A stretch of DNA of 64,000 bases from Sphingomonas sanguinis NBRC 13937 (GCF_001591005.1 NZ_BCTY01000008.1:1-64000), one strand, 5' to 3'; counted from the first letter of the stretch, positions 37,048 through 46,591 are shown. Notes: a model not told the origin generated them from the letters alone. Translations and numbers: made by a program.

Positions 37048-37650
37048 TCAGGCCTCGGCCAATAATTTTCCCGCTTCGGCCCCGGCCCAGTCGAAGCCGC
37101 CGGTCACGCGCCACAGTTCATGGCCGGTCTTGTCGAACAGGATCGTGGTCGGCAGGTTGGCGTGATAATGGGTGCTCAGCCCGATCTTCGGGTCGAGATA
37201 GACGGGCAGCGCATCGAGCTTCTTGCCCGACAGGAAGGACGCGACCTTCGACCCGTCCAGGTCCTGGCTGACCGCGATGACTGCGACCTTGCCCTTCAGC
37301 CGTGCGGCGGTGGCGGCCAGCGTCGGCATCTCGGCGATGCACGGCCCGCACCAGGTCGCCCAGAGGTTGACCAGCACCGGCTTGCCCCGAAAATCGGCCA
37401 GCGTCGCGGGCTTGCCGTCCAGCGTGGTGAAGCCCAGCGTTGGCGCGGCCTCGCCCTTGTGGCTGCGGTCGACCGCTCCGGCGGGCTTGGGGGCTTGCGG
37501 GGTGGAGGAAGCGACCTCGCCCCCCGTGACTTCGCCGCTCGAAACTTCCCCGCTGGTAGTGTTGGCGGCTTGCTCCGGGGCGGGGCTTTGCTTATCGCAC
37601 CCGGCGACCATCAGCCCCAGGAGACAGGCGATCACGGTACGCGACGACAT
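37048..37650 (-). CDS. TlpA-family thioredoxin-like lipoprotein
   Basis: The 200-residue product has a lipobox signal peptide ([11 protein letters not shown]) and a thioredoxin-like domain with the WCGPC active site ([16 protein letters not shown]). It is probably a periplasm-facing disulfide reductase for cytochrome c or other envelope proteins. After the lipid anchor comes a linker with three GEV repeats ([17 protein letters not shown]). The ATG at 37650 has GGAG six bases before it and overlaps the start of the divergent argH. Confidence 0.87.
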   Translation of the reverse strand: MSSRTVIACLLGLMVAGCDKQSPAPEQAANTTSGEVSSGEVTGGEVASSTPQAPKPAGAVDRSHKGEAAPTLGFTTLDGKPATLADFRGKPVLVNLWATWCGPCIAEMPTLAATAARLKGKVAVIAVSQDLDGSKVASFLSGKKLDALPVYLDPKIGLSTHYHANLPTTILFDKTGHELWRVTGGFDWAGAEAGKLLAEA

Positions 37651-39034
37651 GGGCGGCTCCAACGCAATGTGGGGCGGGCGCTTCGCAGAAGGTCCCGCCG
37701 CAGTGATGCGCGAGATAAACGCGTCCATTCCCTTCGACAAGCGATTGTGGAAACAGGACATCGCCGGGTCGAAAGCGCATGTCGCGATGCTGGGCAAACA
37801 GGGCATCGTCTCGGCGGAGGACGCCGCGACGATTTCCGCTGGGCTGGACCAGGTCGCCGAGGATTATGCCGCCAACGGCGTGTCGGAGGACCTGACCCTC
37901 GAAGACATCCATATGCAGACCGAGGCGAAGTTGGCGGCGTTGATCGGCCCGGTCGCGGGGCGTCTGCACACGGCGCGGTCGCGCAACGACCAGGTGGCGA
38001 CCGATTTCCGCCTGTGGGTGCGTGACGCGATCGACGAGACGCTGGCCGCACTCGGCGCGTTGCGGAATGCATTGCTGACGCGGGCCGAGGACCATGCCGA
38101 CAGCGTGATGCCGGGCTTCACCCACCTGCAATCCGCACAGCCGGTGACGCTGGGTCATCACCTGATGGCCTATCACGAGATGATCGTGCGCGATGCCAGC
38201 CGCTTCGTCGCGGCGCGGGCACGGATGAACCAGTGCCCGCTGGGTTCGGCGGCGCTGGCGGGGACGGGCTTTCCGGTCGACCGGCACATGACGGCGCAGG
38301 CGCTGGGCTTCGACGAGCCAACGCGCAACTCGCTGGATGCGGTCAGCGACCGCGACTTCGCGATCGACTATCTGCAGGCGGCGACCAACTGCTCGCTGCA
38401 CCTGTCGCGGCTGGCCGAGGAGTTCGTGCTCTGGGCGTCGCAGCCCTTCGGCTTCGTCGCGCTGTCCGACCAATGGTCGACCGGCAGCTCGATCATGCCG
38501 CAGAAGCGCAACCCTGACGCGGCCGAGCTGGTGCGGGGTCATGCGGGCCGCATTATGGGCTGCATGACCAGCCTGATGGTCACGATGAAGGGCCTGCCTC
38601 TCGCCTATTCCAAGGACATGCAGGACGACAAGCCGCCGGTGTTCGAGGCGCACGACCTGCTGGCGCTGTCGATCGCAGCGATGACTGGCATGGTCGAGAG
38701 CGCGACATTCCGCACCGAGCGGATGCGGGCCGTGGCGGAGGCGGGCTTCTCGACCGCGACCGACCTGGCCGACTGGCTGGTGCGGGTCGGCGGCATTCCC
38801 TTCCGCGAGGCGCATCACATCACCGGTCGTGCGGTGAAGCTGGCCGAGGAGAAGGGCGTGATGCTGCACCAGCTGTCGATCGACGACCTGACCGGCATCG
38901 ACGCGCGCATCAACGACAGCATCTATGACGTGCTGTCGGTCGATGCCTCGGTCGCCAGCCGGGTCAGCTTCGGCGGCACCGCGCCCGCCAATGTCCGCGC
39001 CGCCATCGCGACCGCGCGGGGTCTGCGGGCATGA
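37649..39034 (+). CDS. argH: Argininosuccinate lyase
   Basis: ArgH cleaves argininosuccinate to arginine and fumarate, the last step of arginine synthesis. Key motifs are [51 protein letters not shown] and the catalytic-loop [19 protein letters not shown]. About 461 residues is normal for the family. The start is either ATG 37649 or ATG 37667 (MWGGRF); neither has a strong ribosome binding site. Its stop overlaps the next gene (ATGA). Confidence 0.95.
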   Translation: MGGSNAMWGGRFAEGPAAVMREINASIPFDKRLWKQDIAGSKAHVAMLGKQGIVSAEDAATISAGLDQVAEDYAANGVSEDLTLEDIHMQTEAKLAALIGPVAGRLHTARSRNDQVATDFRLWVRDAIDETLAALGALRNALLTRAEDHADSVMPGFTHLQSAQPVTLGHHLMAYHEMIVRDASRFVAARARMNQCPLGSAALAGTGFPVDRHMTAQALGFDEPTRNSLDAVSDRDFAIDYLQAATNCSLHLSRLAEEFVLWASQPFGFVALSDQWSTGSSIMPQKRNPDAAELVRGHAGRIMGCMTSLMVTMKGLPLAYSKDMQDDKPPVFEAHDLLALSIAAMTGMVESATFRTERMRAVAEAGFSTATDLADWLVRVGGIPFREAHHITGRAVKLAEEKGVMLHQLSIDDLTGIDARINDSIYDVLSVDASVASRVSFGGTAPANVRAAIATARGLRA

Positions 39035-39267
39035 AGCCCGCGCTCGCCCTGCTGGTCGCGCTGGCGCTGACCGGCTGTGGCGCGGCCAACCGGCTGCAAC
39101 CGGCCAAGGGCGAGAGCCTGCCGGTCGCGCCGCGCGGCGCCACCGCGACCCCGACGCCGCAGCAATTGCTGACGGCCACCCCCCAACAACGCCCGCAACG
39201 CTCCGACGAACTGATGACCCAGTCGCAGGATCGGCGTTCGGACGAATTCGATTTGCCCCCCCGCTGA
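39031..39267 (+). CDS. Small lipoprotein, LptM-like
   Basis: This 78-residue lipoprotein (lipobox LALTGCG, with Cys at about residue 16) has a Pro/Gln/Thr-rich mature part. A small lipoprotein in the argH-lysA interval is a conserved arrangement in proteobacteria, and LptM (YifL) of Escherichia coli, which helps LPS-translocon assembly, lies near lysA-dapF. The start overlaps argH (ATGA) and the stop overlaps the lysA start (TGATG). Assignment to the LptM family is by context and the LTGCG motif. Confidence 0.7.
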   Translation: MKPALALLVALALTGCGAANRLQPAKGESLPVAPRGATATPTPQQLLTATPQQRPQRSDELMTQSQDRRSDEFDLPPR

Positions 39268-40529
39268 TGGACCATTTTCATTTCCAAGACGGCGAACTCC
39301 ATGTGGAGGATGTGCCCGTATCCCGGATCGCCGCCGAAGTCGGCACGCCGGTCTATATCTACTCCGCCTCGACCTTTCGCCGTCATGCGCAGGTGTTCCG
39401 CGAGGGGCTGAGCGCCCTGCCGCGCGTCCACCTGGCCTATGCGATCAAGGCAAACCCGAACCTTGCCGTGCTGCGCGTGCTGGCCGATGAAGGGTACGGC
39501 GCGGACGTCGTCTCGGTCGGCGAGATGCGCCGGGCGCTGGCGGCGGGGATGAAGGCGGAGGACATCGTGTTCTCGGGCGTCGGCAAGACCCGCGCCGAGC
39601 TGGTCGCCGCATTGGAAGCCGGGATCGGCCAGTTCAACCTGGAGCTGGAGGAAGAGGGCGCGGTCCTTGCCGAGCTGGCGCATGAGCGTGGTCTCGTTGC
39701 GCCCGCCACGCTGCGGGTGAACCCGGACGTCGATGCGGGCACCCATGCCAAGATTTCCACGGGCCGGAAGGAAAACAAGTTCGGCGTGCCGATCGACCAG
39801 GCGCTGGGCATGTTCGACCGTCTGGCGGGGCTGCCCGGCATCGACCTGAAGGGTGTCGCCTGCCACATCGGCAGCCAGCTGGGCGACCTCGCGCCGCTGG
39901 AGGCCGCCTATAAGCGCGTCGGCGAGCTGGTCGCGGAACTGCGCGGGGCAGGGCATCGCATCACCCGCGTCGACCTGGGCGGTGGCCTGGGCGTGCCGTA
40001 CAAGCCTGGCGACGTCATGCCCGCGCCCGCCGCCTATGGCGAGATGGTCGCGCGCGTGACCAAGGACTGGGACGTCGAGCTGATGTTCGAGCCGGGCCGG
40101 GTGATCGCGGGCAATGCCGGGGTGCTGGCGACCGAAGTCGTTTGGGTGAAGCCCGGCGTCGCCAATCCGTATGTCATCGTCGATGCGGCGATGAACGACC
40201 TGATGCGGCCTGCGCTCTATGACGCGCATCACGATTTCGTCGCGGTGAAGCCGACCGGCGAGACGATGATGGCGAATATCGCGGGGCCGGTGTGCGAGAC
40301 GGGCGATACCTTCGGCATGAACCGCGAGATCGACGCGGTGAAGTCGGGCGACCTCGCCGTGTTCCGTACCGCCGGGGCTTATGGCGCGACCATGGCGTCG
40401 ACCTATAACAGCCGTCCGCTCGTCCCCGAAGTCATGGTCGAGGGCGACCGCTTCGCCGTCGTGGCCGACCGCATCGCCGCCGAGACGATCATCGCCGCCG
40501 AGCGCGTGCCGGAGTGGCTGAAGAAGTGA
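39267..40529 (+). CDS. lysA: Diaminopimelate decarboxylase
   Basis: LysA makes L-lysine from meso-diaminopimelate using PLP. The 420-residue product has the PLP lysine in LAYAIKANPNLAVLR (about residue 60), the HIGSQLGDL and GGGLGVPY motifs, the EPGRVIAGNAGVL segment, and the catalytic Cys in GPVCETGDTFG. It starts at the ATG overlapping the preceding stop (TGATG). The length is typical. Confidence 0.96.
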   Translation: MDHFHFQDGELHVEDVPVSRIAAEVGTPVYIYSASTFRRHAQVFREGLSALPRVHLAYAIKANPNLAVLRVLADEGYGADVVSVGEMRRALAAGMKAEDIVFSGVGKTRAELVAALEAGIGQFNLELEEEGAVLAELAHERGLVAPATLRVNPDVDAGTHAKISTGRKENKFGVPIDQALGMFDRLAGLPGIDLKGVACHIGSQLGDLAPLEAAYKRVGELVAELRGAGHRITRVDLGGGLGVPYKPGDVMPAPAAYGEMVARVTKDWDVELMFEPGRVIAGNAGVLATEVVWVKPGVANPYVIVDAAMNDLMRPALYDAHHDFVAVKPTGETMMANIAGPVCETGDTFGMNREIDAVKSGDLAVFRTAGAYGATMASTYNSRPLVPEVMVEGDRFAVVADRIAAETIIAAERVPEWLKK

Positions 40530-40543
40530 CGGCATATGCTGCC

Positions 40544-40665
40544 TTCCTCCCCTGTAAGGGGAGGTGGCAGGCCGTCAGGCCTGACGGAGGGGTGTCACCC
40601 CTCTCGATAGCAGGACACCCCTCCACCAGCTTCGCTGGTTCCCCTCCCCTTATAGGGGAGGAATA
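40544..40665. repeat. Palindromic REP-like repeat, copy 3
   Basis: It is bounded by TTCCTCCCCTGTAAGGGGAGG and CCCCTTATAGGGGAGGAA, with inner arms GGCAGGCCGTCAGGCCTGACGG and CCTCCACCAGCTTCGCTGG. Its right edge, GGGGAGGAATA, provides the likely ribosome binding site of the gene starting at 40671. Confidence 0.75.
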
Positions 40666-40670
40666 GTGAC

Positions 40671-41444
40671 GTGAGCCTCGCCAGCTTGCCGCTGTTCGTC
40701 CGGCTGAATGGCCGCCCGGTGATCCTGCTGGGCGAGGGCGAACCCGCCGAGGCCAAGCGCCGTCTGCTCGACCGCGCCGGGGCGCAGGTCGTTGGCGAGG
40801 ACGCGCAGGCCGCGCTCGCCATCGTCGCGATCGAGGATGAGGACGAAGCGCAAGCCGCCATCGCCCGGCTGAAGGCGCGCGGCGTGCTGGTCAACGCGGT
40901 CGACCGTCCGGCGGCGTGCGACTTCACGCTGCCCGCCATCGTCGAGCGCGGGCCGGTGATCGTCGCGATCGGCACCGGCGGCGTGTCGGCCGGGCTGGCG
41001 GCGGCGCTCCGCCAGCGGCTGGAGACGTTGCTCCCCGCCGGGCTGGGTATCCTGGCCGAGGGGCTATATGCCGCCCGCAGCGCCCTGCGCGCCCGCTTTC
41101 CCGATGGCGCGGAGCGGCGGCGGGCGATCGGTGCAGCGTTGTCGCCGGGCGGTGCACTCGATCCGCTGGCGGGACAGACCGATGTCGCGGGCTGGCTGGC
41201 GCGTGCCGACCGTCCGGCGGCCGAGGTCGCGGCGTTCGTCCTCACCTCCACCGATCCCGACGACCTGACCCTGCGCCAGGCGCGGGCACTGGCGGCGGCC
41301 GACCGGGTCTATCACCGCGCCGATGTGCCGCCCGCTATCCTTGATCGCGCCCGCGCCGATGCGGTGCGGATCGCCTGCGACGCGCTTCCGGCGGAACCGG
41401 GCGAGGGGCAGATCGTCGACCTCGCCATGGACGTTTCCGCATGA
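40671..41444 (+). CDS. Siroheme-synthase-type precorrin-2 dehydrogenase/ferrochelatase domain protein
   Basis: The 257-residue product resembles the N-terminal half of CysG (Met8-like): precorrin-2 oxidation with NAD+ and iron insertion to siroheme. It begins LPLFVRLNGRPVILLGEGEP (a Rossmann-type Gly-rich start), then AEAKRRLLDRAGAQVV, VNAVDRPAACDFTLPAI and GTGGVSAGLAAALRQRLETLLP, all family features. The SUMT methyltransferase half of CysG is absent. The GTG at 40671 lies 8 bases after GGGGAGGA from the preceding repeat. Its stop overlaps the next gene (ATGA). Confidence 0.82.
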   Translation: MSLASLPLFVRLNGRPVILLGEGEPAEAKRRLLDRAGAQVVGEDAQAALAIVAIEDEDEAQAAIARLKARGVLVNAVDRPAACDFTLPAIVERGPVIVAIGTGGVSAGLAAALRQRLETLLPAGLGILAEGLYAARSALRARFPDGAERRRAIGAALSPGGALDPLAGQTDVAGWLARADRPAAEVAAFVLTSTDPDDLTLRQARALAAADRVYHRADVPPAILDRARADAVRIACDALPAEPGEGQIVDLAMDVSA

Positions 41445-42394
41445 CCGGCTTTGCCTATCGCATCGATCAAGGCCATGCCGCCCCCATCCCGATCCGCGAG
41501 GCGGTGGAGGCCAAGGCGCGACTGGTCTGGGTACATCTGGAAACCAATGATGCGGTGGCGCAGCGCTGGCTGCGCGATTCGGCGCATCTGGCGGATTATG
41601 TCATTGACTCGCTGACCGCGACCGAGACGCGGCCGCGCTGCGAGGCGGTGGGCGAGGGGGCGTTCCTGAACCTGCGCGGGCGGAGCAGCGAGCCGCTGGA
41701 CGGGTCGGACATGCTTGCCTCGGTCCGCATCTGGGCGGCGAAGGGCAAGGTCTATTCGGTTACCCGCCGCCCGTTGGTGGCGGTCGATACGGTGCGCAAG
41801 GAGGTGGAGGAGGGCCGGGTCGCCGATCCGGGCGACCTGATCACCGCCTTCGCCACCGCGATCACCAGCGACATGGACCCGGATGTCGCCAATCTGGGCG
41901 ACGAACTCGACGGATGCGAGGAGCAGCTGGACGAGCACCGCGTCTTCCAGTTGCGCCGCACGGTCAGCCGGGTGCGCGTCGCCGCGATCGGCTATCGTCG
42001 CTTCCTCAATCCGCAGCGGGCGGCGCTGGAAAAGCTGGCGGCGCTGCCAGGCGACTGGCTGGCCGATGACGACCGGCTGCACCTGTCCGCCGCCGCCGAC
42101 CGGGCGGCGCGCATGGCCGAGGAGCTGGAATCGATCCGCGAACGCGCCGCGCTGATCCACGAAACGCTCAGCGACATGCGCGCCGAACAGATCGACAATC
42201 GCGCGCTGCTCATCTCGATCGTCGCGATGGTGTTCCTGCCGCTGACCTTCATCACCGGATTATACGGGATGAACGTCAAGAACCTGCCCTATGCCGAGGA
42301 GCCCTGGGCGTTCGACGCGATCCTGGGATCGTGCGCCGCCATCGCGGCGGGGATCGTCATCTATTTCGTCCAGCGCCACTGGTTCCGGCGGTAA
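41441..42394 (+). CDS. zntB: CorA/ZntB-family divalent metal transporter
   Basis: The 317-residue product is an inner-membrane metal channel/transporter of the CorA superfamily, ZntB type. The large cytoplasmic N-terminal domain ends in two C-terminal helices, VAMVFLPLTFITGLYGMN and the last segment, with the family's GMN motif in GLYGMNVKNLP. ZntB members move zinc in or out. It follows the siroheme-type gene with a 4-base overlap; a functional link between the two is not apparent. Confidence 0.85.
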   Translation: MTGFAYRIDQGHAAPIPIREAVEAKARLVWVHLETNDAVAQRWLRDSAHLADYVIDSLTATETRPRCEAVGEGAFLNLRGRSSEPLDGSDMLASVRIWAAKGKVYSVTRRPLVAVDTVRKEVEEGRVADPGDLITAFATAITSDMDPDVANLGDELDGCEEQLDEHRVFQLRRTVSRVRVAAIGYRRFLNPQRAALEKLAALPGDWLADDDRLHLSAAADRAARMAEELESIRERAALIHETLSDMRAEQIDNRALLISIVAMVFLPLTFITGLYGMNVKNLPYAEEPWAFDAILGSCAAIAAGIVIYFVQRHWFRR

Positions 42395-42437
42395 GGGCCG
42401 GGGCCGACGGTCCTCGCGCGCGGAACGGAGCCGCCCC

Positions 42438-42854
42438 TTATACCGCCTTCTTCTTGTTCATCTGACGCACGGTTTCCCACGCCTCGGCGATGTCGGCGAT
42501 GCTGGCGGCGACGTCACGGAACACCTGCGGATTCTGGTCGAGCGAACCCTCGACGATCTGCCGCCGCGCGCCCGTGTAAAGCTTGGCGAAGGTGATCGAT
42601 ATGTCGCCGCCATTCTCGAAATCGAGCCCGGCCTCCAGCGCGAACAGGATCGCGGTGGCGCGCGTTACCCGCTCGCTCTTGCGCGCGAGCTGGCCATGTT
42701 CGGTCGCCCAGGCGGCCGAGCGGAGCGACGAGATGAGTTCCTCGTACAGAAGCTGGACCAGCTCGGGCCCGTCCGCGGTCGCGGTGCGGCCGACGACGTC
42801 GATCTGGCGATAGGTGGCCGCAGGATCGGCGAGCAGTCCGGTTGCGTAGCCCAT
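42438..42854 (-). CDS. fliS: Flagellar export chaperone FliS
   Basis: FliS binds the flagellin C-terminus in the cytoplasm and keeps it from polymerising before export. The 138-residue product begins with AATYRQIDVVGRTATADGPE, then the ELVQLLYEELISSL helix that includes the family's key Tyr, and RATAILFALEAGLDFENGGD. It lies directly after fliD with a one-base gap (TGATATG), the standard filament-chaperone arrangement. Confidence 0.92.
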   Translation of the reverse strand: MGYATGLLADPAATYRQIDVVGRTATADGPELVQLLYEELISSLRSAAWATEHGQLARKSERVTRATAILFALEAGLDFENGGDISITFAKLYTGARRQIVEGSLDQNPQVFRDVAASIADIAEAWETVRQMNKKKAV

Positions 42855-42855
42855 A

Positions 42856-44319
42856 TCAGTTGCTCTTCGTCCACATCTTGACCTGCTGGTCTATGAAGCT
42901 CTGCGTCGACTTGTAGCTGGCGACGCGCGCGTTCATTGCCGAGAACTGCGCGGTCATCCGATCCTGGGCGCTGCTCTGGTCATCGGCCAGATTGCTCTGG
43001 GCCAGCGTGTTGGCGCTTTGATCCTGGTTCAACTGCCTTGCCGTCGCCCCCAGGCCGTAGATCGTGCTGGTCGCCGACATCTGGATGCTGTTCAGCTGCG
43101 CCGACAGGCCGATCAGATTGTCGCCGCTCGACTGGAACATCTGTTCCACCGCATCGGGATATTGCGCCATTACCTTTGAAAGCCGCGTCGCATCGACCTT
43201 CAGCGTGCCGTCCTTGTTGGTGCCCACGCCCAGATCGGCCAGCGTCTTCGGGCCCGGCGAATTGGGGTCGCCGGGTACGATCTTCGCCGTGGTCAGCCGC
43301 CCCAGCGACACGGCCAGGGAGCGCGCCGCCACGTTGGAGCGCAGGTCGCCATTCTGGGGATCGAGCTCCTTGTTCAGCTCGCCGATCTTGTCGTTATAGG
43401 TCGTTACGAACTGCGAGACGATCGAGGTCAGCGCGTCGGTCGGCGTGGTGCCGGTCAGCGAGACGGCCGAGGTCGACACCGCGTTCAGCGTCATGACGAC
43501 GCCCGGCACCAGATCGCTGAAGCTGTTGCTGGCGCGCTGAATCGACACGCCATCGACCTTCATCTGAGCATTGGCCGCGGTGGAGACGTTGTTCGTGGTG
43601 GTCGCGTTATTGCCCACCGCGAAATTGGACAGGCCGGCCTGATCGCCCTCCGTCGCGCTGATGGTGAAGCTGTTGGCCGAGCCGGTGGGCCCGGTGAAGG
43701 ACAGATAGGCCTTGCCATCGACGTCGGAGATGACCGAGGCGGTCACGCCGGTCTTGGCCGCGTTGATCTGCGACGCGACCTGGTCGATCGTCGGGTTCGA
43801 TCCGTCCGCGAAGCTGACGTCGACCGCCGTGTTCGATCCGACCTGGATGGTCAGCTTGCCGGTGCCCATCGAGGCGGTCCGGTCATAGCTGCTCTTGGTG
43901 ACGCTGGTCTGCGCGGTCGCCAGCGCGCTGACCGTGATCGACTTGGACAGGCCGGACAGTTTCGCGCCCGCCTGGGTCGTCACGCTCAGCACTGACGAAT
44001 TGCTGCTGGTCGCCTGCGTCGCGAGCGTGCCGCCGCTGGCGATCGACGCGAGCGAGCTGGCGAAGTCGGTGATCGAGCTCATGATCGTCGAGGTCGCCGA
44101 AATCTGCGCGGTCAAGGTGTCCGCCTTCGCCTTCAGGGCGGCGTTGCGGCTGGCGAACTGGGCCTGGATCAGGCCGGGGACCAAGGTGGACAGGTCGATG
44201 CCCGAACCGGCCTGCAACGAATTGAACAGCGCCTGGGCGGCGGTTTTGGTCGCATCGGTCGTCGATGGTGTCGGCGTCGGGGTCGACGACGCTGAGGAAG
44301 TCGAGGAAATGGTGGTCAT
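42856..44319 (-). CDS. fliD: Flagellar filament capping protein FliD (HAP2)
   Basis: FliD caps the filament and folds flagellin as it emerges. The 487-residue product is Ser/Thr/Ala-rich. Its N-terminus forms the coiled-coil region with GSGIDLSTLVPGLIQAQFA and the C-terminus is the coiled-coil half of the capping domain, ending in SYKSTQSFIDQQVKMWTKS. The ATG at 44319 has GGAG nine bases upstream, and a FliA-type promoter lies just before it. Confidence 0.93.
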   Translation of the reverse strand: MTTISSTSSASSTPTPTPSTTDATKTAAQALFNSLQAGSGIDLSTLVPGLIQAQFASRNAALKAKADTLTAQISATSTIMSSITDFASSLASIASGGTLATQATSSNSSVLSVTTQAGAKLSGLSKSITVSALATAQTSVTKSSYDRTASMGTGKLTIQVGSNTAVDVSFADGSNPTIDQVASQINAAKTGVTASVISDVDGKAYLSFTGPTGSANSFTISATEGDQAGLSNFAVGNNATTTNNVSTAANAQMKVDGVSIQRASNSFSDLVPGVVMTLNAVSTSAVSLTGTTPTDALTSIVSQFVTTYNDKIGELNKELDPQNGDLRSNVAARSLAVSLGRLTTAKIVPGDPNSPGPKTLADLGVGTNKDGTLKVDATRLSKVMAQYPDAVEQMFQSSGDNLIGLSAQLNSIQMSATSTIYGLGATARQLNQDQSANTLAQSNLADDQSSAQDRMTAQFSAMNARVASYKSTQSFIDQQVKMWTKSN

Positions 44320-44350
44320 CGACGGGGCTCCGACACGGGTTCACCATCGT

Positions 44351-44377
44351 TAACGGCCCGCCGGCGAGAAGATTTAG
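44351..44377 (-). promoter_or_regulatory. FliA (sigma-28)-type promoter of fliD
   Basis: On the minus strand TAAA (44377-44374) is followed by exactly 15 bases and GCCGTTAA (44358-44351). The spacing and the GCCG core match the sigma-28 consensus, and two flagellin promoters in this window share the same pattern. The implied start is about 25 bases before fliD. Confidence 0.75.
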
Positions 44378-44419
44378 CGGGATGCGACGAACCGAACGGT
44401 TTCAGGGGGAGCGAACCCG

Positions 44420-45544
44420 TCACTGGGCGACGCCGTTTTCGTCGAAGCGGGCGCCGACCGGCACCTCGACCGGCGGCTGCGACGTGCCGCCCGCCCCGGC
44501 GTTGAGGCCGAAGACGAAGGCAAGGACGACCGCGATCGCCTGATACAGGTCGGGGCGTACCTCCTGGCCCTCGCGGCTGGTATAATAGACCGCACGAGCC
44601 AGCTGCGGATATTCGAGCACCGGCGTATCCAGCTCGGCGGCGAGTTCGCGAATGGCTAGTGCGGTCGCGCCGCGTCCCTTGGCGACGACCACCGGCACCT
44701 CGTCCTGGCCGCGCTCGTAGCGCAGCGCGACGGCGAAATGGGTCGGGTTGGTCAGGATGACATGCGCTTCCTTGACCGCCGCGCGCACCGCCCGCTGCGA
44801 CATCTCGCGCTGCTTGGCGCGGATATGCCCCTTGGCCTCGGGACTGCCTTCGGCTTCCTTATGCTCGTCCTTGATCTCTTGCTTGGTCATCTTGAGCTTG
44901 GAGAACAGCTGGAAGATCTGGATCGGCACGTCGAACCCGGCGATCAGGATTAGGCCGAACCCCATCACCAGCAGGATGGTGATGAAGGTGCCGCCCAGCT
45001 CGCCGATCGCACCGTTGATGTCGCTCTGCGCCAGGCCCAGCGTCGGGCGCGTGGTGCGCCACAGCATATACGCGCCGATCGCGCCGAGCAGCACGACCTT
45101 CACCAGCGACTTGCCGAGTTCGATCCACCCCTGCGGCCCGAAGATTCGCTTCAGGCCCGAGGCGGGGTTCAGCTTGGACGGCTTGGGCGCGATCGCCTTA
45201 GGATTGAATTGCAGCGAGCCGAGGCCCGCCTGCGACGCGATGGTCGCGACGACGGTGACCGCGAACAGCGAAGCCATCGAGGGCAGGATCTTCCACCCCG
45301 CCTCGACCAGCGGGCGGAAGGGCTCGAAATCCTCGACATCGGCATGGGTGAACTGGAAACTCGTCGCCATCACCGCCTTGCACGCGCCGATTAGCGTCGG
45401 CCCTGCGAACATCAGCCAGGCGATGCCCGCCATCATCACCAGCGCCGCCGCAAGGTCCTTGCTGCGCAGGATCTGCCCATCCTCGCGCGCCTTTTGGCGG
45501 CGCTTTTGGGTTGGGGCTTCTGTCTTTTCGCCGCCCTCCGACAT
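44420..45544 (-). CDS. flhB: Flagellar biosynthesis protein FlhB
   Basis: FlhB is the export-gate protein whose cytoplasmic domain switches substrate from hook to filament proteins. The 374-residue product has four membrane helices in the N-terminal half and a cytoplasmic domain with the autocleavage motif NPTH (HVILTNPTHFAVALRY, cleaved between Asn and Pro). The C-terminal end is short and Pro/Gly-rich. It overlaps fliR by one base. Confidence 0.95.
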   Translation of the reverse strand: MSEGGEKTEAPTQKRRQKAREDGQILRSKDLAAALVMMAGIAWLMFAGPTLIGACKAVMATSFQFTHADVEDFEPFRPLVEAGWKILPSMASLFAVTVVATIASQAGLGSLQFNPKAIAPKPSKLNPASGLKRIFGPQGWIELGKSLVKVVLLGAIGAYMLWRTTRPTLGLAQSDINGAIGELGGTFITILLVMGFGLILIAGFDVPIQIFQLFSKLKMTKQEIKDEHKEAEGSPEAKGHIRAKQREMSQRAVRAAVKEAHVILTNPTHFAVALRYERGQDEVPVVVAKGRGATALAIRELAAELDTPVLEYPQLARAVYYTSREGQEVRPDLYQAIAVVLAFVFGLNAGAGGTSQPPVEVPVGARFDENGVAQ

Positions 45545-46317
45545 CAGCCGAGCACCAGCGTTTCGGTGGCGGCAAGGCCCTCGCGGATGATGACCAGCAT
45601 ATAGTCACCCATGGCGGGGAAGGCGATGGCGATGGCGATGACGCCGATGGTCAGCGAGGCGGGCAGGCCGACCGAGAACAGGTTGAGCGAGGGGGCCGCG
45701 CGGCTCATCATCCCCATGACGAGGTTCAGGCACAGCAGCAGGAACCCGACCGGCAGCGCCAGCAACAGCCCCGCCAGGAATGCGTAAGAGCCGAACAGCG
45801 CGATCGCCCGGAACTGCGCCGGACCCATCCATGCCTGGCCGGGCGGGAGTGCGGTGTAGCTTTTGACGATCGTGTCGACCAGGACGAGGTGCCCGTCGAC
45901 CGACAGGAACAACAGGGTCAGCATCACCGTGAAGAACTGGCCCAGCGCCTGGGTTGAGCGGCCGTTGAGCGGATCGATCGTGGCGGCGAAGTTGATGCCC
46001 ATCGACCCGCCGATCAGCTCGCTGGCGACCAGGGGGGCGGTGAAGGCGACCTGCAGGATCAGGCCGAGCGCCAGGCCCACGATCGCCTCGGCGACGACGG
46101 CCATGATGGTGGGGACCGCGAAGATCACGGGCGGCGGCACGACGGGGTGCGCCATGTTGACCAGAAAGGCGATGGCCCCGGCCAGGCTGATGCGCACCGG
46201 CAGGGGGATCGACACCGCGCCGAACACCGGCGCGGTGATGAACGCCGCCCCGACCCGGATCATGATGAACAGGATCGCCCAGGCCTGCGGCTCGATCGAG
46301 AGGCCGAAGCCCAGCAT
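45544..46317 (-). CDS. fliR: Flagellar biosynthetic protein FliR
   Basis: FliR is a membrane part of the flagellar type III export gate. The 257-residue product is almost all hydrophobic helix (WAILFIMIRVGAAFITAPVF, AEAIVGLALGLILQVAFTAP and others) with the SIGINFAATIDPLNG-like MGINFAATIDPL motif. It lies between fliQ and flhB in the usual fliP-Q-R-flhB order, with only 4 bases to fliQ. Confidence 0.93.
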   Translation of the reverse strand: MLGFGLSIEPQAWAILFIMIRVGAAFITAPVFGAVSIPLPVRISLAGAIAFLVNMAHPVVPPPVIFAVPTIMAVVAEAIVGLALGLILQVAFTAPLVASELIGGSMGINFAATIDPLNGRSTQALGQFFTVMLTLLFLSVDGHLVLVDTIVKSYTALPPGQAWMGPAQFRAIALFGSYAFLAGLLLALPVGFLLLCLNLVMGMMSRAAPSLNLFSVGLPASLTIGVIAIAIAFPAMGDYMLVIIREGLAATETLVLG

Positions 46318-46321
46318 GCTA

Positions 46322-46591
46322 TTACTTGACCAGGTCCGGGATGCGCTCGAACATGCTGACGGTGAAGTCGCTCAGCAGGCCCATGATCAGGCTGCCGAAG
46401 ATCAGGATCGACACGGCGACGACGATCAGCTTGGGCACGAAGGACAAGGTCTGCTCGTTGATCGAGGTCGCGGCCTGCACCATGCCGATGACCAGGCCCG
46501 ACACCAGCACCGGCAACAGGATCGGCGCGGCGGCGAGCGCCAGCACCCACATGGTCTGGTTGGCCAGCGTCAGGAAATATTCGGCGTCCAT
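46322..46591 (-). CDS. fliQ: Flagellar biosynthetic protein FliQ
   Basis: FliQ is a small two-helix export-gate protein (89 residues). MDAEYFLTLANQTMWVLALA is the first helix and the second is at LIVVAVSILIFGSLIMGLL; ATSINEQTLSFVPKLI is the conserved inter-helix loop. Unlike most genes in this cluster it is separated from the upstream fliP by a 299-base gap holding a repeat. Confidence 0.93.
   Translation of the reverse strand: MDAEYFLTLANQTMWVLALAAAPILLPVLVSGLVIGMVQAATSINEQTLSFVPKLIVVAVSILIFGSLIMGLLSDFTVSMFERIPDLVK

Noticed and set aside
37223-37648. Upstream extension of argH
   Set aside because: The extra 142 codons run antisense to the tlpA-like gene and have no family match. The protein starts at [12 protein letters not shown] or MWGGRF.
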